The notes under the pieces are model-generated. The model worked only from the letters and a program-made list of their open reading frames with translations, was not told the origin of the DNA and made no database searches. Made by a program: the position numbers and the translations under genes. Positions 22,091-29,621 of a stretch of DNA of 34,125 nucleotides are shown piece after piece (positions within the stretch are counted from its first letter, which is position 1; every line of letters starts with the position of its first letter). The DNA is from Candidatus Gastranaerophilales bacterium (lineage in GTDB: Bacteria > Cyanobacteriota > Vampirovibrionia > Gastranaerophilales > Gastranaerophilaceae), in contig CALUPO010000017.1 of NCBI GenBank assembly GCA_944322675.1, positions 1 through 34,125 of the forward strand, written 5' to 3'.

Positions 22091-22397
22091 TCCGTTTTCC
22101 ATATTGATAATGAGGTAATTCGTCATAATTTTTCTTTTGAAGGATATATGGTTCCATAACTTCTTTTTGTAAAGCTCCCATAGGCGAAGTATCATTATAT
22201 GCTTTTTCATTTGGAGTATCTTTTATTAAAACAACAGGATATTTTTTACGAAAATCGCTATAAAGTTTTTGATAAAGTTTGTGATTATAATCATAATCAA
22301 CAACAATTGGTTCAGTGCCTTCATAATTTGGAGCAGCAAAAGAATACGAAGCAACAATAAAAATAATAAAAACCGATATAAAAAATTTATTAATCAT
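22083..22397 (-). CDS. Secreted protein of unknown function inserted in tail operon
   Basis: A 104-residue protein on the strand opposite to the tail genes. Residues 1-21 form a Sec signal peptide with cleavage expected after SFA. The mature part is Tyr/Lys/Asp-rich with no cysteine and matches no family I know. It has its own consensus promoter with the ATG 6 nt after TATAAT, so it should be transcribed in the lysogen. It is a typical extra gene ('moron'), possibly a lysogenic-conversion factor acting in the envelope. Confidence 0.75.
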   Translation of the reverse strand: MINKFFISVFIIFIVASYSFAAPNYEGTEPIVVDYDYNHKLYQKLYSDFRKKYPVVLIKDTPNEKAYNDTSPMGALQKEVMEPYILQKKNYDELPHYQYGKRIK

Positions 22398-22403
22398 ACT
22401 TAA

Positions 22404-22432
22404 ATTATAGCATTTTAAAAGAAGGAAATCAA
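22404..22432 (-). promoter_or_regulatory. Leaderless promoter of secreted moron gene
   Basis: On the minus strand TTGATT (22427-22432), a 17-nt spacer and TATAAT (22404-22409) are followed by 6 nt and ATG (22397). The -35 box overlaps the AAGGAA ribosome site of the opposite tail gene (22422-22427). Confidence 0.8.
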
Positions 22433-22437
22433 TTAAA

Positions 22438-22911
22438 ATGACAACATATAACGAAAAAAACGATATAACCCATATATTAAAAATAGCTTTAAAAACACGA
22501 ACAAACCCAAAAGATTTAAAAGCAATTCATATAGGCAAGGTTGTTTTGTTGTCGCCATTGATGGTGTCAATGCATGAAGGCAAAACGCTTTTAGAAGAAG
22601 GTGTAGAGTTATTTATTTCAGAATGGTTTAGGCTACGCTGTAATATAGACTCAACAAATGTGTTAAGTTCAGGTGTTTTGGAAGATTTGAACAATGCAAA
22701 ATCTATTGTTGAAACACATTCAAACGGCGGTGCAGCTTGTCAAATGCCAAAAGCGATAGAACATCTTGCAAATGCCATAAAAAAAATAGATGATGAAATT
22801 TTAAGCTTAAAATGTGTTTTAAATATTGATGATTTAGTCATCATCGGGTCGTGCGAACAGACTGACAAATATGTGCTTCTTGATAAATTACTTATAAACA
22901 AAGAGGTTTAA
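22438..22911 (+). CDS. Baseplate protein (XkdR/DUF2577-like)
   Basis: A 157-residue protein with an N-terminal IHIGKVVLLSPLMVSMHEGK strand region and a C-terminal DDLVIIGSCEQTDKYVLLDK end. Both fit the DUF2577 pattern of an OB-like fold ending in a 'GD.V.L....KY.VLD' motif. The middle (residues 80-125) is longer than usual and helical, with a Gly/Ala/Cys loop. AAGGAA lies upstream. Confidence 0.75.
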   Translation: MTTYNEKNDITHILKIALKTRTNPKDLKAIHIGKVVLLSPLMVSMHEGKTLLEEGVELFISEWFRLRCNIDSTNVLSSGVLEDLNNAKSIVETHSNGGAACQMPKAIEHLANAIKKIDDEILSLKCVLNIDDLVIIGSCEQTDKYVLLDKLLINKEV

Positions 22912-22912
22912 T

Positions 22913-23389
22913 ATGTTTCCAAACAATATTAATGATGAAACAATAGATTCAAATATTGAAAGTCAAAACAACAAATATAAAACAATATCAGACAATGTAA
23001 AAATATATAAAACCCCCGGCTGGAACTTTGAAACCCAAAATACAACACTTATAAATGGTGATATATTGCTTCTTGACGATTATCAAAATGTGCGAAATTG
23101 GATAATATTATTTCTAAAAACTCCCATTGATATATACAAAATATACGAGGGAACAGGTTTTGGCACATCAATATATAAATTAAAAGGATATAAAAATATA
23201 AGTGGTATTTTATATGCTCAAATAAAAAAGGAAATTGAAGATGGTTTTTTACTTAATCCAAACATAAAAAATGTTGAAAGTGTTGAACTAACAAAAGAAA
23301 AAAACACATTATCCATATATGTCAAAGTTAAACTTGCAGATGGTTATATTTTGGAAGAAAAAACAGAGGTTTACAATATAAAGGAATAA
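22913..23389 (+). CDS. Baseplate wedge protein (XkdS/DUF2634, gp25-like)
   Basis: A 158-residue protein: VKIYKTPGWNFETQN, the DYQNVRNWIILFLKTPIDIY helix and IYEGTGFGTSIYKLKG are the DUF2634 signature, related to T4 gp25. It initiates sheath assembly at the baseplate. It starts 1 nt after the preceding stop, and the baseplate J gene follows. Confidence 0.88.
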   Translation: MFPNNINDETIDSNIESQNNKYKTISDNVKIYKTPGWNFETQNTTLINGDILLLDDYQNVRNWIILFLKTPIDIYKIYEGTGFGTSIYKLKGYKNISGILYAQIKKEIEDGFLLNPNIKNVESVELTKEKNTLSIYVKVKLADGYILEEKTEVYNIKE

Positions 23390-23393
23390 AACA

Positions 23394-24518
23394 ATGACAA
23401 TAGGCATAGAAGAAAAAACAAACGAAGAAATAACAGTTGAGTTGCTTGAACAAATGCCTGATACGTATCAAAAAAATGTTGGATATTTTATATGGGATTT
23501 CTTTCGAGCAATATCTATATTTTTTGAACAATGCTTTGAAAAAATATGTTATCTTGCAGGATTTTTTGATATAACAAAGCTTGAATATGAAGATTTAGTA
23601 TTGTTTGTAAAACAACGACGCGGTATTATTGCAAAGACAGAAACATATGCAACAGGTGAAATAACAGTAACATCCGGAAGCGGCACTATAAATATAGGAG
23701 ATATATTTGAAACATCATCAGGACTTCGTTTTTCATCACAAGAAACAAAAGAAATTTTAGAGGGTGAAGGCTTTAAAGCACAGTGTCAAACCGCAGGGAG
23801 CATTGGAAACGTTCCCAAAGGGGTTATTAATATAATTCCTAACACAATACCCGGAATAAGTAGTATAACAAATTTAGAAGCCTTTTCAGGCGGATATGAA
23901 AAAGAATCAAAAGAAAGTATTATTGAACGATATTTAAACGATTTACAAAAGCCAGTGACAAGTGGCAACATATATCATTATGAAAAATGGGCCCTTGAAT
24001 GTCCGGGCGTCGGAAAAGCAAAAGTAAAGCCATTATGGGATGGTGACAACACCGTGAAAGTGATTATTGCAGATAGTAATAATCAAATAGCCTCAAATGA
24101 ACTTGTAAAAAGTGTTCAAACATATATAGACCCTTACACATTGGATGAAAACAATAATAAAATAGGTTGGGGATGCGGCAATGGACAAGCACCAATTGGA
24201 GCATATTGCACAGTTGAAAGTGCAAATGCATTAACAATCAACATAAAATTTTCAGTTAGCCTAAAAGCTCAAGCAAATTTTGAAACAACAAAAACAAATG
24301 CTGAAGAAAATATTTTAACATACCTAAAAAGTACTGTTTTTAATGATACTTATGTATCTTATGCAAGAATAGGGGCTTGTATATTGTCATCTGATGGTGT
24401 TATGGATTATAAAGATTTAAAAATAAATGAAACGACTGACAATATACCTATAAACGAAACTGATACCGATTGCGAAATGGCAGTGTTAGGAAGTTTGGAT
24501 ATAACACTTATGGAGTAA
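23394..24518 (+). CDS. Baseplate J-like protein (XkdT)
   Basis: A 374-residue baseplate wedge protein. It has an N-terminal helical region, a beta domain EITVTSGSGTINIGDIFETS (about 84-103), FKAQCQTAGSIGNVPKGVI (about 123-141) and the ESIIERYLNDLQKPVTSGNI block (about 179-198), all characteristic of the Baseplate_J family. With XkdS and XkdU it forms the wedge around the hub. Confidence 0.92.
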   Translation: MTIGIEEKTNEEITVELLEQMPDTYQKNVGYFIWDFFRAISIFFEQCFEKICYLAGFFDITKLEYEDLVLFVKQRRGIIAKTETYATGEITVTSGSGTINIGDIFETSSGLRFSSQETKEILEGEGFKAQCQTAGSIGNVPKGVINIIPNTIPGISSITNLEAFSGGYEKESKESIIERYLNDLQKPVTSGNIYHYEKWALECPGVGKAKVKPLWDGDNTVKVIIADSNNQIASNELVKSVQTYIDPYTLDENNNKIGWGCGNGQAPIGAYCTVESANALTINIKFSVSLKAQANFETTKTNAEENILTYLKSTVFNDTYVSYARIGACILSSDGVMDYKDLKINETTDNIPINETDTDCEMAVLGSLDITLME

Positions 24519-24529
24519 TAAAAGTAAAA

Positions 24530-25081
24530 ATGGAAATATATAAAATAATATTGTCCTACCTTAATAAAAATTATAGGACCGACAACTTGACAATAGATAT
24601 TGCAAAATCACTACAAACAAAATTTGAAGCTTTGAACGAAGCAATAAATAATTTAAAAAATAATTTTTATTTTGATAAATTAACGTTAGACGGAATAGAA
24701 TATTTTGAAGCACTTCTTAAAATTACCCCGACAAATAAACAAACACAAGATGACAGACGAGCTGCAATTCAAGCAAAATGGCAATCAAACAACCATAATT
24801 ACCTTCAACTTATTCAAAATATTTGTAATGCTTGGAAAAATGGCGAAATTGAAGCGAATTTTATTAATGGAAAAATAAAACTCATTTTTGTTGGTGAATA
24901 TGGTGTGCCTGATGATCTAGAAGGACTTTTAAAAGCGATAAACGATATAAAACCTGCACATATTGGATATGAAACATTATTTAAATATTTACTTATAGAA
25001 GATATACATGAAGTTAAAACAATAGAACAAATGGAAGATCTAACCCTTGAAATGTTCGCATTTGGAAAAGAGGAGATATAA
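24530..25081 (+). CDS. Tail protein (XkdU/YmfQ-like)
   Basis: 183 residues from ATG 24530, the start that agrees with family length; a frame-open extension begins inside the previous gene. The helical N-terminus, DGIEYFEALLKITPTNKQTQ followed by DDRRAAIQAKW, and the C-terminal DIKPAHIGYETLF end are typical of DUF2313/YmfQ-type proteins that bridge baseplate wedge and fibres. Confidence 0.82.
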   Translation: MEIYKIILSYLNKNYRTDNLTIDIAKSLQTKFEALNEAINNLKNNFYFDKLTLDGIEYFEALLKITPTNKQTQDDRRAAIQAKWQSNNHNYLQLIQNICNAWKNGEIEANFINGKIKLIFVGEYGVPDDLEGLLKAINDIKPAHIGYETLFKYLLIEDIHEVKTIEQMEDLTLEMFAFGKEEI

Positions 25082-25083
25082 AA

Positions 25084-25650
25084 ATGTCAATAACAACAGA
25101 AAATTTAAACTTATTTAAATACGACCCGATACAAGATGCAAAAAAAACTTTCAATATCCAACAGGCTTTAAATAACAATTGGGATAAAATAGATAACATG
25201 ACACCAACCAAAGCCAACACATCATTAAACAACTTGACTGATGAAGGCAAAGTAAAATTTGACGGACAATGGGTAAAGGGTGGAGGTTATATATTCCAAA
25301 ACAGAACTTTGAGCACATCAACGTCACCTGTACAATTTACAATTAGTTTTTTGCCAGATAATGATATTTATGAATTATTACTATATTCATACATTACTAA
25401 TATTAGTAATAGTACGTTTGATGGCATAATAAATGTCAACACTGATATTGTAAGTGGTGTAGTCGTAGGACATATATGGCAAAACACTCAAGGTGCTCTT
25501 GGTTGCTCAACCATAGTCCCTGTTTCAAACAAAAGACTTTATCTTGTAGGTGCGTCATTCAATAGTAATGCAAGAGGAAGTTTATCTTGTATTGGTTATC
25601 GCAAAGTTGGAATCGGATTTGAAGCAACAACACAAAATGAGGAAACATAA
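25084..25650 (+). CDS. Tail fibre-like protein
   Basis: A 188-residue protein. The start NLNLFKYDPIQDAKKTFNIQ, with ALNNNWDKID at residues 28-37, is a common N-terminal fibre attachment sequence. The rest is beta-rich and Ser/Asn-rich, as in receptor-binding tips. GAGGAG precedes the ATG. It is short for a fibre; more fibre-like genes follow at 28269-29358. Confidence 0.75.
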   Translation: MSITTENLNLFKYDPIQDAKKTFNIQQALNNNWDKIDNMTPTKANTSLNNLTDEGKVKFDGQWVKGGGYIFQNRTLSTSTSPVQFTISFLPDNDIYELLLYSYITNISNSTFDGIINVNTDIVSGVVVGHIWQNTQGALGCSTIVPVSNKRLYLVGASFNSNARGSLSCIGYRKVGIGFEATTQNEET

Positions 25651-25651
25651 G

Positions 25652-25705
25652 ATGAATAACTGTTTAAATTGCGAATGGGAAAATGATGGTGTTTGTGTAT
25701 GTTGA
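25652..25705 (+). pseudogene. 17-codon Cys-rich remnant gene
   Basis: GAGGAA and ATG 25652 open a 17-residue ORF (MNNCLNCEWENDGVCVC) that ends at TGA where repeat sequence begins. Paired cysteines and Trp/Asp-Gly resemble the start of small Cys-rich phage proteins, so this is probably the front of a gene cut by the repeat element. A genuine 17-residue peptide cannot be excluded. Confidence 0.4.
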
Positions 25706-25860
25706 AAAGAAAGGTCTTAAAGGGGGTTGTAAGGGGGCAAAGCCCCCTTACATAACCTCTCTTTGGCGAAACAAAAGATTGTTGAATAAAAACAAATGTT
25801 AAACATTGTTTCGCCCCAACCAACGACAAAAAATTAAAACTTTAAACAAAAGGAGAAAAA
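25706..25860. repeat. REP-like hairpin element with late-operon repeat copy
   Basis: A perfect 11-bp hairpin with AAA loop (25728-25738 with 25742-25752) is followed by CTCTCTTTGGCGAAACAAAA (inverted GTTTCGCC, 25758-25777) and a GTTTCGCCCCAAC copy (25804-25830), 31 nt before the next ATG. The same order of parts occurs, on the opposite strand, at 1-115; the hairpin arms differ by paired changes. Confidence 0.8.
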
Positions 25861-26352
25861 ATGTACTATATTTATATTGAAAATAATAAAATAAACGGCT
25901 GCGGACAATGCCAATGCTCACATGCTATAAATGTTGAAGTTAGTGAAGAAATTTATAACGATTTTATTGAAAATCCCGATAAATATATCAATCAAGATGA
26001 AAAAATAATCATCAACCCGAACTATGAAACACAACAACAAAAAAAGCTTGAAAAAGAGTTTAACTCTCAATTTTTTGAGATACCACCCTTTGGTTACTTT
26101 AGACGTATTCCGAAGGGCTACAATTCAGCAGTTGAAAGCTTAAACACAGTCTGTTCAGCAGTTACATTTATGAAATCACTCCCTCAAGGCACTTTGACCT
26201 TTTATCGCAAACCAGACTTCACAAAACCTGAACAATGCACCGAAGAATGGATTATAAACAATTCATATAAAAATGAAGCAATGACACTTGAAGAATTTGC
26301 TTTATTTTATACAACATTCATCACCGCTTGGAATACACAAGAACATTTGTAA
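25861..26352 (+). CDS. Hypothetical phage tail-region protein
   Basis: A 163-residue protein. The N-terminus MYYIYIENNKINGCGQCQCS holds three cysteines. A Gln/Lys-rich helical linker (about 60-76) follows, then FFEIPPFGYFRRIPKGYNSA and a helical C-terminus. It resembles the small proteins that follow fibre genes and may assist fibre assembly. AAAGGAG precedes the ATG. Confidence 0.65.
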   Translation: MYYIYIENNKINGCGQCQCSHAINVEVSEEIYNDFIENPDKYINQDEKIIINPNYETQQQKKLEKEFNSQFFEIPPFGYFRRIPKGYNSAVESLNTVCSAVTFMKSLPQGTLTFYRKPDFTKPEQCTEEWIINNSYKNEAMTLEEFALFYTTFITAWNTQEHL

Positions 26353-26353
26353 A

Positions 26354-26461
26354 CTATGTTTTATTTCTTGAATTATTTTTATCTACTCTTGAAATTACTG
26401 TTAAAGCAAATGAAACCATTGCCAATACAGCAAAAAACAATATATTACTCAATATTTCCAT
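26354..26461 (-). CDS. 35-residue one-helix membrane peptide (pair 2, second)
   Basis: The minus-strand ORF MEILSNILFFAVLAMVSFAL... ends in a basic tail, KNNSRNKT. It has one transmembrane segment. AAAAAAGGG lies upstream, and the start overlaps the end of the two-helix gene's reading frame (ATGGAAATATTGAGTAA). Length (35 residues), membrane layout and position after a two-helix gene equal those of 3654-3761. Confidence 0.55.
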   Translation of the reverse strand: MEILSNILFFAVLAMVSFALTVISRVDKNNSRNKT

Positions 26462-26699
26462 ATTCACCCTTTTTTAAATAATTATTTATTTTTTCTTCTA
26501 TATTCATACAATTTAACGAAAATTTAAAAGTAAAGTACAATCCTGCTATTAATAAAAAAATAGTTTGAAAAGTGATTTATATAAATAATAAACCAATTAT
26601 TCCAGTTACTATTAAGTAAATACCTTGTATTAATGATGTACGTTTTGCAACTAAATTACTAATATTTAACTTTATTAATTCAAAATTTTGATTATGCAT
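26445..26699 (-). pseudogene. Two-helix membrane protein gene with internal stop (pair 2, first)
   Basis: From ATG 26697-26699 the frame runs 40 codons (MHNQNFELIKLNISNL..., first membrane helix IYLIVTGIIGLLFI). It meets TAA at 26577-26579 and then stays open for 43 more codons (second helix TIFLLIAGLYFTF, then a charged tail) to TAA 26445-26447. The continuous sense of the second half argues for a nonsense mutation. Promoter and partner gene are intact. The layout parallels 3426-3650. Confidence 0.6.
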
Positions 26700-26705
26700 A
26701 TGCTA

Positions 26706-26733
26706 ATTATACCTGATTTATTATAGAAGTCAA
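26706..26733 (-). promoter_or_regulatory. Leaderless promoter of membrane-protein pair 2
   Basis: On the minus strand TTGACT (26728-26733), a 16-nt spacer and TATAAT (26706-26711), then 6 nt to ATG 26699. The same geometry is found upstream of pair 1. Confidence 0.75.
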
Positions 26734-26754
26734 ATTTATAAAGGATTAAATATT

Positions 26755-27279
26755 ATGGGGTATTTTATCACAGGCAACACAATAAACATCCAAACAGACA
26801 AGCCGCTTATTCATAAAGCATTGAACAATCAGCTATATATGGATGATGACAACACAATATACTTATGTCCTAAAAAACAAGAATATGACGGTTATACAAT
26901 CCCCAAATGGCTTGCTTGGCTTGGTGGAAGTAATTTTGAATGGGATTTAAGGTGTGCTCGTGAACACGACTTAAATTGCAAATACCATCAAGAAATTGTT
27001 GTCAATCTCACATTAAGCAAACTTAAAGCTTTAAACCTTTTAAGGACAATAAACAACAAAGTTTATTGTTTAAACATCCCAAAAGAATACCTTTTAGTTC
27101 GTAATGTTTCATTCAATAGTGCAAATGATAAGTTCAAGCGGATGATGTTATCAGCCACTAATATACAACCTTGGCGGGTAAAAATAATGAGATTGGCTGT
27201 TAATTTAAACATCCATTGGTTCATTTCTTGGGATGAAAAACATATCGACTTAGACAAAATTTATTATGAAGTTGTGTGA
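26755..27279 (+). CDS. DUF1353-like phage protein
   Basis: A 174-residue protein. YDGYTIPKWLAWLGGSNFEW followed by DLRCAREHDLNCKYHQ (residues about 43-79) fits the DUF1353 pattern (DG.TIP..LW...G......A..HD), with a His-Asp pair that could bind metal. Its function in phage is not established. AAAGGAT lies upstream. Confidence 0.65.
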   Translation: MGYFITGNTINIQTDKPLIHKALNNQLYMDDDNTIYLCPKKQEYDGYTIPKWLAWLGGSNFEWDLRCAREHDLNCKYHQEIVVNLTLSKLKALNLLRTINNKVYCLNIPKEYLLVRNVSFNSANDKFKRMMLSATNIQPWRVKIMRLAVNLNIHWFISWDEKHIDLDKIYYEVV

Positions 27280-27307
27280 TTAGTTAGTTAAAGAAAGGAG
27301 AACAAAA

Positions 27308-27592
27308 ATGCACATAGCAGAAATTAAAGTGACAAACCAATGGCAAAAGCTTGAAGATATTATAAAACAAAAAATTTCAAACTTTGTATTTGAAAACGGC
27401 AAAAAATACACCATACAAAATATAGGAAACTCAAGTGCAAATTTTATCGAAAAATCAAATATACCAACGGATGAAACAGGTTTTATTAAACAACCAAACG
27501 AATCACCAATTGTTTACACAAAAACAATTGGCACTTTGTATGTCAAAAGCTGTGTCATTAACACGTTTTTAACCGTGTCAGATGACAATTAA
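27308..27592 (+). CDS. Small beta-rich virion-like protein
   Basis: A 94-residue protein: IKVTNQWQKLEDIIKQKISN, then KKYTIQNIGNSSANFIEKSN, then GTLYVKS. This fits the short structural proteins that carry an Ig-like or decoration fold near phage fibre genes. AGAAAGGAG precedes the ATG. Its stop codon overlaps, tail to tail, the stop of the HigA gene. Confidence 0.6.
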   Translation: MHIAEIKVTNQWQKLEDIIKQKISNFVFENGKKYTIQNIGNSSANFIEKSNIPTDETGFIKQPNESPIVYTKTIGTLYVKSCVINTFLTVSDDN

Positions 27593-27873
27593 ATTGCAAT
27601 AACTTGAACATTATCAAGATTAACTCGCTGGCGTGCTTGCCATAAGTCATATTGTGTCTGAAGGTCTGTCCAAAACTGTGCAGATACTTTAAAAGCTTTT
27701 TCAAGTTTTAATGCCATTTCAGCACTAATACCACTGTGACAATTAACAAGCTCTGAGGCAGTATTCCTTGAAATACCAAGTTTTAAAGCAAAGGCTGTAA
27801 CTGATAAATTGTATTCTGGTAAATAAGTATTTTTCAATATTTCACCGGGATGAGCAGGATTGAACATTTCCAT
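27589..27873 (-). CDS. higA: HigA-type antitoxin (XRE)
   Basis: A 94-residue protein. NPAHPGEILKNTYLPEYNLS is the HigA signature; the helix-turn-helix TAFALKLGISRNTASELVN spans about residues 26-44. It is followed by ISAEMALKLEKAF and a tail WTDLQTQYDLWQARQ. It should neutralise the upstream-encoded toxin and repress their shared promoter. It is the second gene of the operon, AGGAGG lies before the ATG, and the pair runs against the tail operon. Confidence 0.92.
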   Translation of the reverse strand: MEMFNPAHPGEILKNTYLPEYNLSVTAFALKLGISRNTASELVNCHSGISAEMALKLEKAFKVSAQFWTDLQTQYDLWQARQRVNLDNVQVIAI

Positions 27874-27889
27874 AATTTAAACCTCCTTT

Positions 27890-28174
27890 TTAGTGGTAAT
27901 CCAAGTAATCAACAATATATACATCATTTGTTTTTTCATCAAATTCAAAAGTTATCCGCCAATTGGCTTGAACAGTTACTGACCATAAATTTTTTAAATC
28001 ACCTTTTAAAGGATGCAATTTATATGACTTCAAGCTCAATGGTTCTAAATTTTTCATTACATTTAAAATAGTTAATATTTCTTTTAATTTTGTTTTATGA
28101 ATAACCTGAATTCCCTTTGTTGAACCTGTTTTGTAAAACTTTTCAAGTCCTTTGTGTTTGAAACTTTTTATCAT
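27890..28174 (-). CDS. higB: HigB-type toxin (RelE superfamily)
   Basis: A 94-residue protein: MIKSFKHKGLEKFYKTGSTK, KLKEILTILN, LKSYKLHPLKGDLKNLWSVT and VQANWRITFEFDEKTNDVYI match the HigB group. These toxins cut mRNA on the ribosome. It is first in the toxin-antitoxin operon, with ATG 6 nt after a perfect TATAAT, so the message is probably leaderless. As in other HigBA loci the toxin precedes the antitoxin. Confidence 0.92.
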   Translation of the reverse strand: MIKSFKHKGLEKFYKTGSTKGIQVIHKTKLKEILTILNVMKNLEPLSLKSYKLHPLKGDLKNLWSVTVQANWRITFEFDEKTNDVYIVDYLDYH

Positions 28175-28180
28175 ATTTAT

Positions 28181-28209
28181 ATTATAACCTGTAAGTATAC
28201 AGTTGTCAA
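28181..28209 (-). promoter_or_regulatory. higBA promoter with internal operator
   Basis: On the minus strand TTGACA (28204-28209), a 17-nt spacer and TATAAT (28181-28186), then 6 nt to the higB ATG. The spacer holds an inverted repeat CTGTA-AGTA-TACAG (28189-28202), a fitting HigA operator for autorepression. Confidence 0.85.
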
Positions 28210-28268
28210 TCGTAAAATAACAAATATTAATAATTTAAACATATTAATGAAAGGAGAAAAACAACCCA

Positions 28269-28607
28269 ATGACCCTAAAATTTACAAATAGTATTAACTT
28301 TGGCGGTGGAAATACTTCTCGGACAGAAAATCAAACACCGCTTATTGAAATGACTGAAACCACTGCAACACTTGAATCCGGCAAATTCTATAAATGGGGT
28401 GAAGTTGCAAGTTTAAATATTTCTTTTCAAACACCACAAAGTGGAGAATTGCCTATATATTCCTTTAAATTTATTTCAGGCGAAACAGCTACGACATTGA
28501 TTATAAATGGAACTGTAACATGGATTTCAGGCACAACAACACTTGAAGCCAATAAAACTTATGAAGTAAATATTTGTGATGGTTTGGGGGTGATGTCTTG
28601 TGTCTAA
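28269..28607 (+). CDS. Hypothetical tail-fibre-region protein
   Basis: A 112-residue Thr/Ser/Gly-rich, beta-type protein (TATLESGKFYKWGEVASLNI, ETATTLIINGTVTWISGTTT, LEANKTYEVNI). The ending NKTYEVNICDGLGVMS is common in small Ig- or jelly-roll-like fibre-associated proteins. It overlaps the next gene by 8 nt, so they are coupled. AAAGGAG lies 13 nt before the ATG. Confidence 0.65.
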   Translation: MTLKFTNSINFGGGNTSRTENQTPLIEMTETTATLESGKFYKWGEVASLNISFQTPQSGELPIYSFKFISGETATTLIINGTVTWISGTTTLEANKTYEVNICDGLGVMSCV

Positions 28608-29358
28608 TTTGTTACTTAGAAGACGACTATTATTAAATCAAAACAAAAAACAGGATGGAACTTTTGAAAACCCATTTTTAATTTCAAATTCCGATGATTT
28701 GGAAGTTTTTCAAACTCTTGACTCTTCCTATTCTGACAAATGGTTTCGGCTTACAAATGACATTGAGATTATTAACTTTGCAACTACAACAATGGATACT
28801 CACGCAAATCTTGATGGTGATGGGTATACTATTTATGGCTCAAGGTTAAGCTCAACAACATTTCAAGGGGCTGTTTTTGGAAACACCTATGGTAAGATAA
28901 TAAATACAACCTTCACAACAAATATTCAAGGAAGTAACATTGCAGCAATTGCAAGAAGAAATAGAGGGCAAATTGCCAATTGTCAAGCTCTTAATTGTAT
29001 TCAAAATAGTTCGTCTCGCACAAGCTTTTGCGGAGGTGATGCAAGCGGCAACACAAGAGTTATGAATTTTGTTGTAAATGGCGGTGAAAGGCCCCTTACA
29101 CCTTCATATGTTAATGTAGATGTGTCATATACTAGCATTGACCAATCTAAGATATTGAATACATTTGTTGATAATTCTATTGGCATTGAAACTTACTATG
29201 GCACACCTACAGACCCTCATATTATTAATTCACAAACAACAGCAGACACTTTAAACAATTCACGCTCAAGTGTCGAAACAAATTTAAACTTACCTGTAAA
29301 TTCTTTAAAACAATGGGTATTAGTAAATAACAAGTTAAGTTTACAAAGAAATGAGTAA
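28600..29358 (+). CDS. Putative tail fibre / adhesin with beta-helix-like repeats
   Basis: A 252-residue protein. A short Arg/Leu-rich start (LLLRRRLLLNQ) is followed by GTFENPFLISNSDDLEVFQ and DKWFRLTNDIEI. Loosely repeated turns come next (NLDGDGYTIYG, FGNTYGKIINTTF, RNRGQIANCQAL), like GLUG or right-handed beta-helix repeats of surface-binding proteins. A likely host-recognition component. It overlaps the preceding gene by 8 nt. Confidence 0.7.
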   Translation: MSNLLLRRRLLLNQNKKQDGTFENPFLISNSDDLEVFQTLDSSYSDKWFRLTNDIEIINFATTTMDTHANLDGDGYTIYGSRLSSTTFQGAVFGNTYGKIINTTFTTNIQGSNIAAIARRNRGQIANCQALNCIQNSSSRTSFCGGDASGNTRVMNFVVNGGERPLTPSYVNVDVSYTSIDQSKILNTFVDNSIGIETYYGTPTDPHIINSQTTADTLNNSRSSVETNLNLPVNSLKQWVLVNNKLSLQRNE

Positions 29359-29366
29359 TAAAAAAA

Positions 29367-29621
29367 ATGAAATATGTAAAAATTATTAATAAAAATACAA
29401 TAAAATATGGAAATAAAAAGTATTTAAAATTAGAAAATAAGCAAATATTTAATCCTACAGAAGCAGACCTTATATCAAATGGCTATTTTCCTTTTATCGA
29501 AAGTGAAATACCGCATATTGTTTTAAAAGAAAATCAATCCTGGAGTCCTCTATTCATTTTAAAAAACAACAAAATTATTCAATCTTGGGAGGTGATAGAA
29601 AATGTATCTATTCAGTCTTGA
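29367..29621 (+). CDS. Small protein following the fibre gene
   Basis: An 84-residue protein: NTIKYGNKKYLKLENKQIFN, then TEADLISNGYFPFIESEIP, then SWEVIE near the end. It resembles the small tail-region proteins with an N.Y....G segment found after fibre genes, and may be a fibre chaperone. It is the last gene of the tail operon and converges with the second ORF6N gene, overlapping it by 14 nt. Confidence 0.6.
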   Translation: MKYVKIINKNTIKYGNKKYLKLENKQIFNPTEADLISNGYFPFIESEIPHIVLKENQSWSPLFILKNNKIIQSWEVIENVSIQS

